Assembly: GCA_020252485.1 (NCBI GenBank)
Contig: JADCCX010000008.1
Coordinates: 248,001 to 312,000, forward strand
Length of the DNA stretch: 64,000 nt
Direction of reading: 5' to 3'
Source of the DNA: Methylocystis sp.
Lineage (GTDB): Bacteria; Pseudomonadota; Alphaproteobacteria; Rhizobiales; Beijerinckiaceae
Positions 20,075 to 29,916 of the stretch are shown here, piece by piece. Position numbers and translations under genes: made by a program. Position 1 is the first letter of the stretch. Every line of letters begins with the position of its first letter. The notes beneath the pieces are model-generated. The model did not search any database. It was given only the letters and a program-made list of their open reading frames with translations, and was not told where the DNA came from.

Positions 20075-20821
20075 ATGAAGATCCTCGTACCCGTGAAAAG
20101 GGTGGTCGATTACAACGTGAAGATCCGCGTCAAGCCGGATGGCTCGGGCGTCGATCTCGCCAACGTCAAGATGAGCATGAACCCCTTCGACGAGATCGCC
20201 TGCGAAGAGGCGATCCGTATCCGCGAGAAGGGCGGCGCCGCCGAGATCGTCGTGGTCTCGATTGGCCCGCAGGGCGCGGCCGAAACGATCCGCACAGGCC
20301 TCGCCATGGGCGCCGATCGCGGCATCCATGTGAAGACCGATGCCGCAGTCGAACCGCTGGCCGTCGCCAAGATCCTGAAGAAGGTCATCGAGGCGGAATC
20401 GCCCGGTCTCGTCATCATGGGCAAGCAGGCGATCGATGATGACATGAACGCCACGGGCCAGATGCTCGCCGCCCTGATGGGCTGGCCGCAGGGCACTTTC
20501 GCCTTCAAGCTCGAGGTGGCCGGCGATCACGTCACGGTCACGCGCGAAGTGGACGGCGGCCTGCAGACGGTCTCGCTGAAGACGCCGGCCATCGTGACCA
20601 CCGATCTGCGGCTGAACGAGCCACGCTACGCTTCGCTGCCGAACATCATGAAGGCGAAGAAGAAGCCCATCGACGAGCATACGCCGGAGTCGCTTGGCGT
20701 CGATGTCGCGCCGCGCCTGAAAGTGGTGAAGACGGTGGAGCCCGGCGGCCGCAAGGCGGGCATCAAGGTGGGCTCGCCCGCCGAACTCGTGGGCAAACTC
20801 AAGGAAGCGGGAGTGATCTGA
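20075..20821 (+). CDS. etfB: Electron transfer flavoprotein beta subunit
   Basis: 248 residues from ATG 20075 ([19 protein letters not shown]), set by GGAGG ahead. It pairs with EtfA to carry electrons from acyl-CoA and other dehydrogenases to ETF-ubiquinone oxidoreductase. It contains [18 protein letters not shown], the AMP-site region [20 protein letters not shown], and the conserved [20 protein letters not shown] recognition loop before the C-terminus. The etfA ATG lies one base after its stop. The accessory patch ends about 150 bases upstream, so the backbone resumes here. Confidence 0.96.
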   Translation: MKILVPVKRVVDYNVKIRVKPDGSGVDLANVKMSMNPFDEIACEEAIRIREKGGAAEIVVVSIGPQGAAETIRTGLAMGADRGIHVKTDAAVEPLAVAKILKKVIEAESPGLVIMGKQAIDDDMNATGQMLAALMGWPQGTFAFKLEVAGDHVTVTREVDGGLQTVSLKTPAIVTTDLRLNEPRYASLPNIMKAKKKPIDEHTPESLGVDVAPRLKVVKTVEPGGRKAGIKVGSPAELVGKLKEAGVI

Positions 20822-20822
20822 G

Positions 20823-21767
20823 ATGGCCGTTCTTCTGATTGCCGAACACACCAACACTGCGCTGAACAGCGTCACCCACAAGGCGCTCACCGCCGCCGCA
20901 GCCATCGGCAGCCCGGTGCATGTGCTGGTCGCCGGCAAGGGCTGCGCCGGCGCAGCCGCCGCAGCGGCCAAACTCGCTGGCGTCGAGAAAGTGCTCGTCG
21001 CCGATGATGCGGCTTATGAGCATCTGCTGGCCGAACCGGCCGCCGCGCTGCTGGCAGGCCTCGCCGGGAACTATGCCGCCATCGTCGCGCCCTCCACCGC
21101 CAACACCAAGAACTTGATGCCGCGGCTTGCCGCGCTGATCGACGTGCAGCAGATCTCCGACATCACCAAGGTGATCTCGGCGGACACGTTCGAGCGCCCT
21201 ATCTATGCCGGCAACGCCATCCAGACCGTGACCTCCTCAGACAAGGTGAAGGTGATCACCGTGCGCACCGCCTCCTTCGCGGCGGCTGCCGAGGGCGGAT
21301 CGGCCAAGACGGAAGCTGTGGCCTCCGCCGGCAATGCCGGTACCTCCACCTTCATCAGCCAGGAGATCGTCAAGTCGGACCGGCCGGAACTCACCGCTGC
21401 GAAGATCGTCGTTTCCGGCGGCCGGGCGCTTGCCTCATCGGAGAACTTCAAGAATGTGATCGAGCCGCTGGCCGACAAGTTCGGCGCTGCCGTGGGCGCC
21501 TCCCGCGCCGCCGTCGATGCGGGCTATGCTCCCAACGACTGGCAGGTGGGCCAGACCGGCAAGGTCGTCGCTCCCGAGCTCTATGTCGCCATCGGCATCT
21601 CCGGCGCGATCCAGCATCTGGCCGGCATGAAGGATTCGAAGGTCATCGTCGCCATCAACAAGGACGAGGAGGCCCCGATCTTCCAGGTCGCGGATTACGG
21701 CCTCGTCGGCGACCTCTTCAAGATCGTGCCGGAACTGCAGGCGGAACTGGCGAAGGCGGGGAAGTGA
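20823..21767 (+). CDS. etfA: Electron transfer flavoprotein alpha subunit
   Basis: 314 residues ([20 protein letters not shown]). The FAD-binding C-terminal domain shows [60 protein letters not shown] and [20 protein letters not shown], all canonical. It is translationally coupled to etfB. The usual partner genes for beta-oxidation are absent; a Bug-type binding protein converges from the other strand. Confidence 0.97.
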   Translation: MAVLLIAEHTNTALNSVTHKALTAAAAIGSPVHVLVAGKGCAGAAAAAAKLAGVEKVLVADDAAYEHLLAEPAAALLAGLAGNYAAIVAPSTANTKNLMPRLAALIDVQQISDITKVISADTFERPIYAGNAIQTVTSSDKVKVITVRTASFAAAAEGGSAKTEAVASAGNAGTSTFISQEIVKSDRPELTAAKIVVSGGRALASSENFKNVIEPLADKFGAAVGASRAAVDAGYAPNDWQVGQTGKVVAPELYVAIGISGAIQHLAGMKDSKVIVAINKDEEAPIFQVADYGLVGDLFKIVPELQAELAKAGK

Positions 21768-21785
21768 CCCTCGCCCTCCCGGGCG

Positions 21786-22760
21786 TCAGTTGCGCGTAAT
21801 CCCCGTCGCCTTGATCAATGTGGCATAGCGCGCCGATTCCGCGTTGATGAACGCGGCAGCCTCAGCCGGCGTCCGTGGCGTCGGCACGCCGCCGACGTCG
21901 GCGATGCGTGCCGCGATCCCAGGATCGGACAAGCCGGCCCCGATCGTCCGGCCCAACTGCGCGACGATCTCCGGCGCAGTTCCGGACGGAGCGCAGAGTC
22001 CAAACCACGATCCGGCCTCATAGCCAGGAACGTTTTCGGCTGCCGTCGGGACGTCGGGCAAGAGCGGCGACCGTGCCGCACCGGTCACGGCAAGCGCCCT
22101 GAGACGCCCGGCGCGAGCCGGCGCGATCGATGAAGGAAGCGGATCGAACATGGCGTCCGCCTCACCTGCCATTACGGCTGCGATCGCAGGCGCGGACCCG
22201 AGATAAGGGACAAGCGCCAGATCGACCGAGGCCGCACGCTTGAAAAGTTCGATTCCGATATGTTGCGGCGTTCCAACCCCGGCGAACGCGACCTTCAGCG
22301 TGCCCGGTGCCGCCTTCGCGCGAGCGATCAATTCCGCCAGCGTGCCGACGCCCAGGGAGGGGCGAACATGGATCAGCAATGGCACAGCATAGAGGGTGCC
22401 CACCGCCACGAGATCGCGTTCGAAGACGAAGTCGAGAGTGTCGAACAGGGTCGTGTTGATCGTGTTGACGGGGCCACAGACGAGCAGCGATCGACCATCG
22501 GTTTGCGCACGCACAACCTCACGCGTCGCCACATTCCCGCTGTCGCCGGGTCGGTTCACGATCTCGAAGGGCTGGCCGAGGCGGCTTTCGAGCCAAGGCC
22601 CTATCAGCCTTGCTGCGATGTCCACAGGCCCGCCGGGCGGAAAGCCGACCAGAAGCCTGACAGGCCCGGAGGGATATGATTGGGCCAAGCCCTCGCCCGA
22701 CGCGACTGACGCGAGCGCGGCGGAGGTCCAGCCAAGGAGAGATCTGCGGGTGAGGGACAT
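21786..22760 (-). CDS. Bug-family solute-binding protein (TctC type), orphan
   Basis: 324 residues from ATG 22760, which has GGAG seven bases upstream; an ATG four codons earlier lacks a site. The start SLTRRSLLGWTSAALASVAS is a twin-arginine-like signal. The mature domain begins with PSGPVRLLVGFPPGGPVDIA, the Bug/TctC signature, and has FAGVGTPQHIGIELFKRAA and GEADAMFDPLPS. Such periplasmic proteins bind carboxylates or related organic acids. No TctA/TctB membrane genes are nearby, so the partner is elsewhere or it is an orphan sensor. It is divergent from a LysR regulator that probably controls it. Confidence 0.9.
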   Translation of the reverse strand: MSLTRRSLLGWTSAALASVASGEGLAQSYPSGPVRLLVGFPPGGPVDIAARLIGPWLESRLGQPFEIVNRPGDSGNVATREVVRAQTDGRSLLVCGPVNTINTTLFDTLDFVFERDLVAVGTLYAVPLLIHVRPSLGVGTLAELIARAKAAPGTLKVAFAGVGTPQHIGIELFKRAASVDLALVPYLGSAPAIAAVMAGEADAMFDPLPSSIAPARAGRLRALAVTGAARSPLLPDVPTAAENVPGYEAGSWFGLCAPSGTAPEIVAQLGRTIGAGLSDPGIAARIADVGGVPTPRTPAEAAAFINAESARYATLIKATGITRN

Positions 22761-22856
22761 CGCGGGCTCCATCCAGTGATCGGGCGGAGGCCATGATTTG
22801 TTCGGACCGGAGAAACATCAATTGTATCAGTAGCTGCGGTTCGATATGTTTTTGGT

Positions 22857-23816
22857 ATGGCGATCGACATCCGCAAGCTCCGCTATTTCGTCGCCGTGGC
22901 AGAAGCTGGCCACATGACGCGCGCTGCGGAGAGCCTTGGGATTCAGCAGCCGCCGCTTAGCTTGCAGATCAAGGCTCTCGAGCAGGAACTGGGCGTGCGC
23001 CTGTTCCGGCGCGAGTCCCGTGGGCTGTCGCTGACGGAGGCTGGCAAAACCCTGCTCTCGGAATCCCGCCCCCTCCTTGCAGGACTGGAGCATGCGGTGG
23101 AGATCACGCGCAGCGTGTCACGCGGGGAGCAAGGCGAGCTCCGGCTAGGGCTCGCCCCGACCGCCCCCTTCATTGGGCTCGTGCCAAGGTCGATCCGTGA
23201 GTTCAGCCGGTCCTTTCCGGATGTCCGCCTCACACTTGGAGAAGGGCTTAGCCATGAGATGCAGAGCAGGCTGATCACCAAACAGGTCGATGTCGCCTTT
23301 GTGCGAAACACAATGATACTCGCGACCGAGATTGTCGTTCGCCCATTGAGCGAAGAGCCGATGATCCTCGCGATGCCATCGGATCAGGCGAAGGAAGCGA
23401 TGGCGTCCGACTCGGCGATCCCGCTCGAATCGCTGGCGGACCAGTGCTTCATCCTCGTGGGTCCACCCGGCACGGGATTGCACGACGAGACGATCGCATC
23501 CTGCGTTTCGGCCGGCTTCCAGCCGAAACTGCAGCAGATAGCGCCGCAGATCACCTCGACACTTGGACTGGTTGCAGCTGGCCTGGGCGTCGCCCTTGTC
23601 CCGGACTCGCTGCGATCGCTGCGGATGGAGGGCGTCGTCTACCGCACGATCGCCGCTCCCCGGCCGCCGAAGGCATTTCTCGGGCTCGCTTTCCGGACGG
23701 ACAACCCCTCTCCGATCCTGCGTCGCTTCACCGCGCACGTTGAAGCAGCGTTCGGCGCCGCATCGCGATCGCGGCATCCTGCTGCCCAGTCGTTATCCCG
23801 ATTGCCCGAGTCTTGA
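22857..23816 (+). CDS. LysR-family transcriptional regulator
   Basis: 319 residues. The N-terminal winged helix reads [40 protein letters not shown] and [19 protein letters not shown]. The effector domain includes [20 protein letters not shown]. The overall pattern is near the BenM/CatM-like group that responds to small aromatic or organic acids. It faces the Bug-type gene across 96 bases, the standard LysR layout, so control of that gene is likely. The C-terminal tail is Ser/Arg rich. ispG follows 31 bases later, but without functional link. Confidence 0.94.
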   Translation: MAIDIRKLRYFVAVAEAGHMTRAAESLGIQQPPLSLQIKALEQELGVRLFRRESRGLSLTEAGKTLLSESRPLLAGLEHAVEITRSVSRGEQGELRLGLAPTAPFIGLVPRSIREFSRSFPDVRLTLGEGLSHEMQSRLITKQVDVAFVRNTMILATEIVVRPLSEEPMILAMPSDQAKEAMASDSAIPLESLADQCFILVGPPGTGLHDETIASCVSAGFQPKLQQIAPQITSTLGLVAAGLGVALVPDSLRSLRMEGVVYRTIAAPRPPKAFLGLAFRTDNPSPILRRFTAHVEAAFGAASRSRHPAAQSLSRLPES

Positions 23817-23847
23817 CCTTACGATCGCCAAGGTCGACATAACCGCC

Positions 23848-25101
<1,254 letters not shown>

Positions 25102-25105
25102 AACA

Positions 25106-26275
25106 CTAGAGATTCATATCCGAAACAGTACGCTTCATAAATGCATCAAATAGCGGCACCGTGAATGCTGTGTCACCATGATTAGGACTGTAAATCATAC
25201 CCTTTTTAATTAAAGCGCTTCGGATAGGCGCAACAGATGTTACCTTCCTTCCGAGCTTAGCGGCGATGTCGCCGGATCTATGAGGACCGGCACCAAGTTC
25301 CGCCATAGCTCGCATGTATCGCCGCTCAATTGGAGTTAGTTGGTCCAACCGAACACGAAAAAAGCTCTGGTCTAGCTCCGCTTGAGCCAAATCAGTGGCC
25401 AACTCGGCAATCTCGGCAGTGACCGGGGACGATTGGCTTTTATTCCAGCAGTGACGGCCCCATTCTTGAATAAAATAAGGATAACCCTTCGTTTCTGACA
25501 AAACCTTGCTTACGGCTAATTCCTCAAAATCGACGTTGAGCCGAGCTGCAGGCTTGCAGAGCGCATCCGTTGCCGCTGCCGTATCGAGCGGACCGATCAG
25601 TTCGAAAACAAACAATCTTTCCGCATAGGATTTAGCTTCTCCCATCTGACCGACTAATTGCGGCAGGCCTGCCGCAATGACAAATACTGGTTGCTGCTTC
25701 TGACTTATTTGATGCAAACTTGTTATTAATGCTCTTAGATCAGATTCTCTCACATACTGCAATTCATCTATAGAAATTAGTAATGCTGTATTTCTTGATT
25801 TCGCAGCCTCTCCGATGGAAAACAAAACTTCCCCAAGATCGTATGCTAGGTCACCAGACAGGGCCTCTAAATCCAGCTCGAGCTCAAATCCTTCATACTT
25901 CACTCTGAAGACTCGTGAGAAGCTTAAAAGCTTTCGTTTTGCAGCCTTCAGTGCATCTGATGCGAATACGCCGATGCTAAGCTTTCGTAGAGCTGCATGA
26001 AGCGGGGGAATCAGGGATTGCGGAAGCGACCCGTCTTCTGGAGCTTCGAGTGACACCGTTATGAAACCCGATGCTTCTGCATTCGCAACAATTGTGTTCA
26101 GCAGAACGGTCTTTCCTACGCCTCGGAGGCCATAGAGCACAACACTGCGTGCCTGAAGACCGTTACGAAGCCGATCCAAATTGATGCTGGCACGCTCAAT
26201 AATCTCATCTCGTCCGGCAAGTTCCGGCGGTCGGCTGCCCGCACCGGGGGAGTAGGGATTCGTACGAGGGTCCAT
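25106..26275 (-). CDS. AAA ATPase of the LAGRD/ORC1-CDC6-like type, accessory
   Basis: 389 residues. The N-terminus NPYSPGAGSRPPELAGRD is a signature I know from a family of stand-alone ATPases most frequent in Actinobacteria. Walker A is VLYGLRGVGKTVLLN (near residue 50) and Walker B is ALLISIDELQYV. A sensor-like stretch PVFVIAAGLPQLVG follows, then ETKGYPYFIQEWGRHCWNK. The C-terminus is a winged-helix-like region (LTPIERRYMRAMAELG, HRSGDIAAKLGRKVTSV). This is an AAA plus winged helix architecture, as in ORC/CDC6 or STAND-like proteins. Base composition is far more AT-rich than ispG beside it, so it looks acquired. Role unknown; defence or replication-type functions are possible. Confidence 0.88.
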   Translation of the reverse strand: MDPRTNPYSPGAGSRPPELAGRDEIIERASINLDRLRNGLQARSVVLYGLRGVGKTVLLNTIVANAEASGFITVSLEAPEDGSLPQSLIPPLHAALRKLSIGVFASDALKAAKRKLLSFSRVFRVKYEGFELELDLEALSGDLAYDLGEVLFSIGEAAKSRNTALLISIDELQYVRESDLRALITSLHQISQKQQPVFVIAAGLPQLVGQMGEAKSYAERLFVFELIGPLDTAAATDALCKPAARLNVDFEELAVSKVLSETKGYPYFIQEWGRHCWNKSQSSPVTAEIAELATDLAQAELDQSFFRVRLDQLTPIERRYMRAMAELGAGPHRSGDIAAKLGRKVTSVAPIRSALIKKGMIYSPNHGDTAFTVPLFDAFMKRTVSDMNL

Positions 26276-26402
26276 TTATAAAAACCTTACAGATATTATC
26301 TGTTTAATGATAATATCGCTAACTTCCATATAGTCAAGCAGAACGATTTGGCGTACTCCTTGCAACCCTACCGGCACCCGCCTCTAACGCAAGGCCTGCC
26401 AT

Positions 26403-28001
26403 ATGTTTTGCCGCTTAAAGCTTCCCCTATCAGCACTGTTTGCCGCTCTTCTGTGCACCAGTCACGCATTAGCCGAAACCGTGCTGCGCTACGGCATCTC
26501 CACCGCCGATATCCCGCTGACCACGGGGCAGCCAGACCGGGGCGCCGGCGCCTATAAATTCACCGGCTATACGATCTATGATCCGCTGGTCGCCTGGGAA
26601 ATGAACGTTGCCGACAGGCCGGGCAAGCTGATGCCCGGCCTCGCCACGAGCTGGTCCGTCGATCCGGCCGACCAGAAGAAATGGCGCTTCACCCTTCGCC
26701 CGGGCGTCAAGTTCCATGATGGCAGCGCGTTCAACGCCGATGCCGTGATCTGGAACCTCGACAAGGTTCTGAACGAAAGCGCGCCGCATTATGACCGGCG
26801 TCAGGCAGCCCAAGTTCGCCCCCGCCTGCCCTCCGTCGCAAGCTATGCAAAGCTTGATGATATGACCGTCGAGATCACCACCAAGGCGGTCGATTCGCTC
26901 TTCCCCTACCAGATGCTCTGGTTCCTCGTCGGCAGCCCCGCCCAATATGAGGCGATGGGCAAGGACTGGAACAAGGTGGCCGAAAAGCCCTCGGGCACCG
27001 GCCCCTTCAAGCTGGACAAGCTCGTTCCGCGCGAGCGGGCCGAACTCGTCCGCAATGCGGATTACTGGGACAAGACGCGCCTTCCGAAAGTGGACCGCAT
27101 GGTCCTCATCCCGCTTCCGGATGTTTCGGCGCGGACCAGCGCCCTCCTCTCCGGTCAGGTCGACCTGATCGAGACGCCGGCGCCTGATTCCGTTCCGCAA
27201 TTGAAGCGGGCCGGCATGAAGATCGTCGACAACGTCACGCCCCATGTCTGGAACTACCATCTGAGCCAGGCGCCGGGCTCACCGTGGAATGACATCCGCC
27301 TGCGCAAGGCCATGAACCTCGCCATCGACCGGGACGGGATCGTGCAGCTGCTGAACGGGCTCGCCACCCCTGCCAAGGGCCAGGTCGATCCTTCGAGCCC
27401 CTGGTTCGGCAAGCCGGCGTTCGAGATTAAATACGATCTGGCGGCCGCGAAGAAGCTGGTGGCGGAAGCCGGCTATTCCCCCGCCAAGCCCCTGAAGACC
27501 ACGTTCCTGATCGCGCAGGGCGGCACTGGCCAGATGCAATCACTGCCGATGAACGAGGCCATCCAGCAGAACCTGAAGGAGATCGGCATCGACATCAGCT
27601 TCAAGGTGGTGGAGCTGGAGGTGCTCTACACGGCCTGGCGGCGGGGCGCGACGGACCCGTCCAACGCGGATATCACCTCAAACAACGTGGCCTACGTGAC
27701 CTCCGATCCGCTTTACGCCATCATCCGCTTCTTCCACTCGAACCAGATCGCGCCGGTCGGCGTGAACTGGGGCCATTACAAGAACCCGAAGGTCGACGCG
27801 CTGATCGATGAGGCCCTGCGCAGCTTCGATCCTGCGAAGCAGGATGCCCTGATGGCGGAGGCTCACACGCAGATCGTCGATGATGCCGTCCTCGTCTGGG
27901 TGGTGCACGACACCAACCCGCATGTGCTGTCGCCGAAGGTGAAATCCTTCGTGCAGGCCCAACATTGGTTCCAGGACCTGACGACGATCGGAACCGAATG
28001 A
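26403..28001 (+). CDS. ABC transporter substrate-binding protein, family 5
   Basis: 532 residues. Signal peptide MFCRLKLPLSALFAALLCTSHALA, then ETVLRYGISTADIPLTTGQP. SBP_bac_5 motifs: YTIYDPLVAWEM, GLATSWSVDPADQKKWRFTL, RPGVKFHDGSAFNADAVIW and PSGTGPFKLDKLVPRERAEL. The protein binds peptides, opines or similar solutes in the periplasm. No permease or ATPase genes follow; the next gene is comM after 137 bases. So the transporter is encoded elsewhere or the gene is an orphan. Normal full length for the family. Confidence 0.92.
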   Translation: MFCRLKLPLSALFAALLCTSHALAETVLRYGISTADIPLTTGQPDRGAGAYKFTGYTIYDPLVAWEMNVADRPGKLMPGLATSWSVDPADQKKWRFTLRPGVKFHDGSAFNADAVIWNLDKVLNESAPHYDRRQAAQVRPRLPSVASYAKLDDMTVEITTKAVDSLFPYQMLWFLVGSPAQYEAMGKDWNKVAEKPSGTGPFKLDKLVPRERAELVRNADYWDKTRLPKVDRMVLIPLPDVSARTSALLSGQVDLIETPAPDSVPQLKRAGMKIVDNVTPHVWNYHLSQAPGSPWNDIRLRKAMNLAIDRDGIVQLLNGLATPAKGQVDPSSPWFGKPAFEIKYDLAAAKKLVAEAGYSPAKPLKTTFLIAQGGTGQMQSLPMNEAIQQNLKEIGIDISFKVVELEVLYTAWRRGATDPSNADITSNNVAYVTSDPLYAIIRFFHSNQIAPVGVNWGHYKNPKVDALIDEALRSFDPAKQDALMAEAHTQIVDDAVLVWVVHDTNPHVLSPKVKSFVQAQHWFQDLTTIGTE

Positions 28002-28042
28002 TGCTTGAGGCGGATGGCGGCCGCTCCGCTGTCCGCCCATGC

Positions 28043-28064
28043 AACCTCTTAGTTTTCAGAGGTT
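28043..28064 (+). terminator. Possible hairpin after the substrate-binding protein gene
   Basis: AACCTCT (28043-28049) and AGAGGTT (28058-28064) form a 7-bp stem with an AT-rich loop 41 bases after the stop. Only three T follow, so the call is weak. Confidence 0.3.
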
Positions 28065-28138
28065 TAAGGCGCAAAATGTCATCTTGAGACCTGTCCCTCT
28101 CCAGCCTAGCCTAGGGCTGGGCAGGGAATTCGGGCAGC

Positions 28139-29671
28139 ATGGTCACGCGCGTCGCCACGGTGGCGTTTGAAGGCATCGAGGCCCGCGCTGTCGATGTGCA
28201 GGTGCAGGTCACGTCGGGCAGCGTCGCCTTCGTGCTGGTGGGACTGGGCGACAAGGCCGTCGCCGAATCGAAGGAGCGCGTGCGCGCGGCGCTCACCGCG
28301 TCGGGCCTGGCGCTCCCTGCCCGCCGCATCGTCGTCAATCTCGCGCCCGCCGACCTCCCGAAGGAAGGCTCGCATTACGATCTGCCGATCGCGCTCGGCA
28401 TCATGGCGGCGATCGGCGCGATCCCGCCGGATGCGCTCGAAGGCTTCACCGCGCTGGGCGAACTGGCGCTCGATGGCAGCCTTACACCGGTGGCCGGCGT
28501 TCTGCCCGCCGCCGTGGCGGCCAATGGCCGGGACCATGGCCTGATCTGCCCCGCGGCCTGCGGCTCCGAGGCTGCCTGGGCAGGCGGCGACATCGAGGTG
28601 CTGGCGCCCCTCTCGCTCATCCAGCTCGCCAACCATTTCAAGGGCACGCAGGCGCTTGGCCGCCCGCAACCAAAGGTCGGGCATTCGCCGGTGGCCCTGC
28701 CGGACCTGCGCGACATCAAGGGGCAGGAGAGCGCCAAGCGCGCGCTGGAGATCGCGGCGGCCGGCGGTCATAACCTGCTGTTTTCCGGGCCGCCCGGCTC
28801 CGGCAAGTCAATGCTTGCAGCCCGCCTGCCCTCGATCCTGCCGCCCCTGTCGCCGCGCGAGTTGCTGGAAGTCTCGATGGTCCATTCCGTCGCCGGCGCT
28901 CTGGCGGACGGCGCGATCACTGATCGCCGGCCGTTCCGCGCCCCGCATCATTCCGCGAGCATGGCGGCGCTGACGGGCGGCGGCCTGCATGCGAAGCCCG
29001 GAGAGGTATCCCTTGCCCATCACGGCGTCCTCTTTCTCGATGAATTGCCGGAGTTCTCACCCCAGGCGCTGGACAGCCTGCGCCAGCCGCTGGAGACCGG
29101 CGAAGTCGCCATCGCGCGGGCGAACCATCGCGTCACCTATCCTGCCCGCTTCCAGCTGATCAGCGCCATGAACCCCTGCCGCTGCGGCCGGGCGACGGAG
29201 CCTGGATTTGCCTGCAAGCGCGCGCCCAACGAAAAATGCATGGCGCAATACCAGGCGCGCCTCTCCGGCCCGTTTCTGGACCGCATCGACCTCGCCATCG
29301 AGGTTCCGGCGGTGCCTGCCTCCGACCTTGTGCTGCCGCCGCCGGCGGAAGGATCAGCGCAGGTGGCTGCCCGTGTCGCGCTGGCGCGGCGGCTGCAGCA
29401 GGAGCGCTACGCTTCCATCGGAGCGGAGAGTGTCTTCCTGAACGCTGCCGCCTCGCCCAATCTCATCGAGGAGGTGGCGCGGCCGGACAGCGGCGGTCAG
29501 GCCCTGATCAAGGATGCGGCGGACCGCATGCGCCTGACGGCGCGCGGCTTCCACCGCGTCCTCAAGGTCGCCCGCACGATCGCAGACCTCGATGGCGCCC
29601 GCGATGTCGGCCGCATCCATCTCGCCGAGGCGCTGTCCTACCGCGCCATGCATGAGCGCATCGCCGCCTGA
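28139..29671 (+). CDS. comM: YifB/ComM Mg-chelatase-like AAA+ helicase
   Basis: 510 residues. N-terminal lon-like ChlI domain (VEFEG-like start AFEGIEARAVDVQVQV, FVLVGLGDKAVAESKERVRA). It has Walker A NLLFSGPPGSGKSMLAARLP near residue 220, Walker B HHGVLFLDELPEFS and the zinc-type MNPCRCGR followed by ERY-type C-terminal helices. ComM is a hexameric helicase that extends branch migration during integration of taken-up DNA. The gene is widespread and conserved, also in non-competent bacteria. It stands alone here. A near-palindrome CCAGCCTAGCCTAGGGCTGG lies at 28101-28120, just before the start. Confidence 0.95.
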   Translation: MVTRVATVAFEGIEARAVDVQVQVTSGSVAFVLVGLGDKAVAESKERVRAALTASGLALPARRIVVNLAPADLPKEGSHYDLPIALGIMAAIGAIPPDALEGFTALGELALDGSLTPVAGVLPAAVAANGRDHGLICPAACGSEAAWAGGDIEVLAPLSLIQLANHFKGTQALGRPQPKVGHSPVALPDLRDIKGQESAKRALEIAAAGGHNLLFSGPPGSGKSMLAARLPSILPPLSPRELLEVSMVHSVAGALADGAITDRRPFRAPHHSASMAALTGGGLHAKPGEVSLAHHGVLFLDELPEFSPQALDSLRQPLETGEVAIARANHRVTYPARFQLISAMNPCRCGRATEPGFACKRAPNEKCMAQYQARLSGPFLDRIDLAIEVPAVPASDLVLPPPAEGSAQVAARVALARRLQQERYASIGAESVFLNAAASPNLIEEVARPDSGGQALIKDAADRMRLTARGFHRVLKVARTIADLDGARDVGRIHLAEALSYRAMHERIAA

Positions 29672-29916
29672 CCGCCTGTCGGCAAGGGGCCGGATCCGGC
29701 CGCCGCCGGATCGCTGCGGCAGTTTGATTGCCGCGATGCTTACCAGAGGATGGACGTCACGTTCCAATCTTGGACTTTCGCAACAAGTCTGACGAAACCA
29801 CGCTGTGAGAATCAGGCCCGTCCAGGGCCATGCCGGATAATGCGGAGAGAAAACCCCCGGCCCGATCTACCTTCCGTCAACGTCTATGGCGCAGCCTTCA
29901 TTGCTGAAATGGGGGA

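Noticed and set aside
23813-23841. Promoter before ispG (TTGACC and GACATA)
   Set aside because: The -10 match is poor and the start would be almost leaderless; not reliable enough to list.
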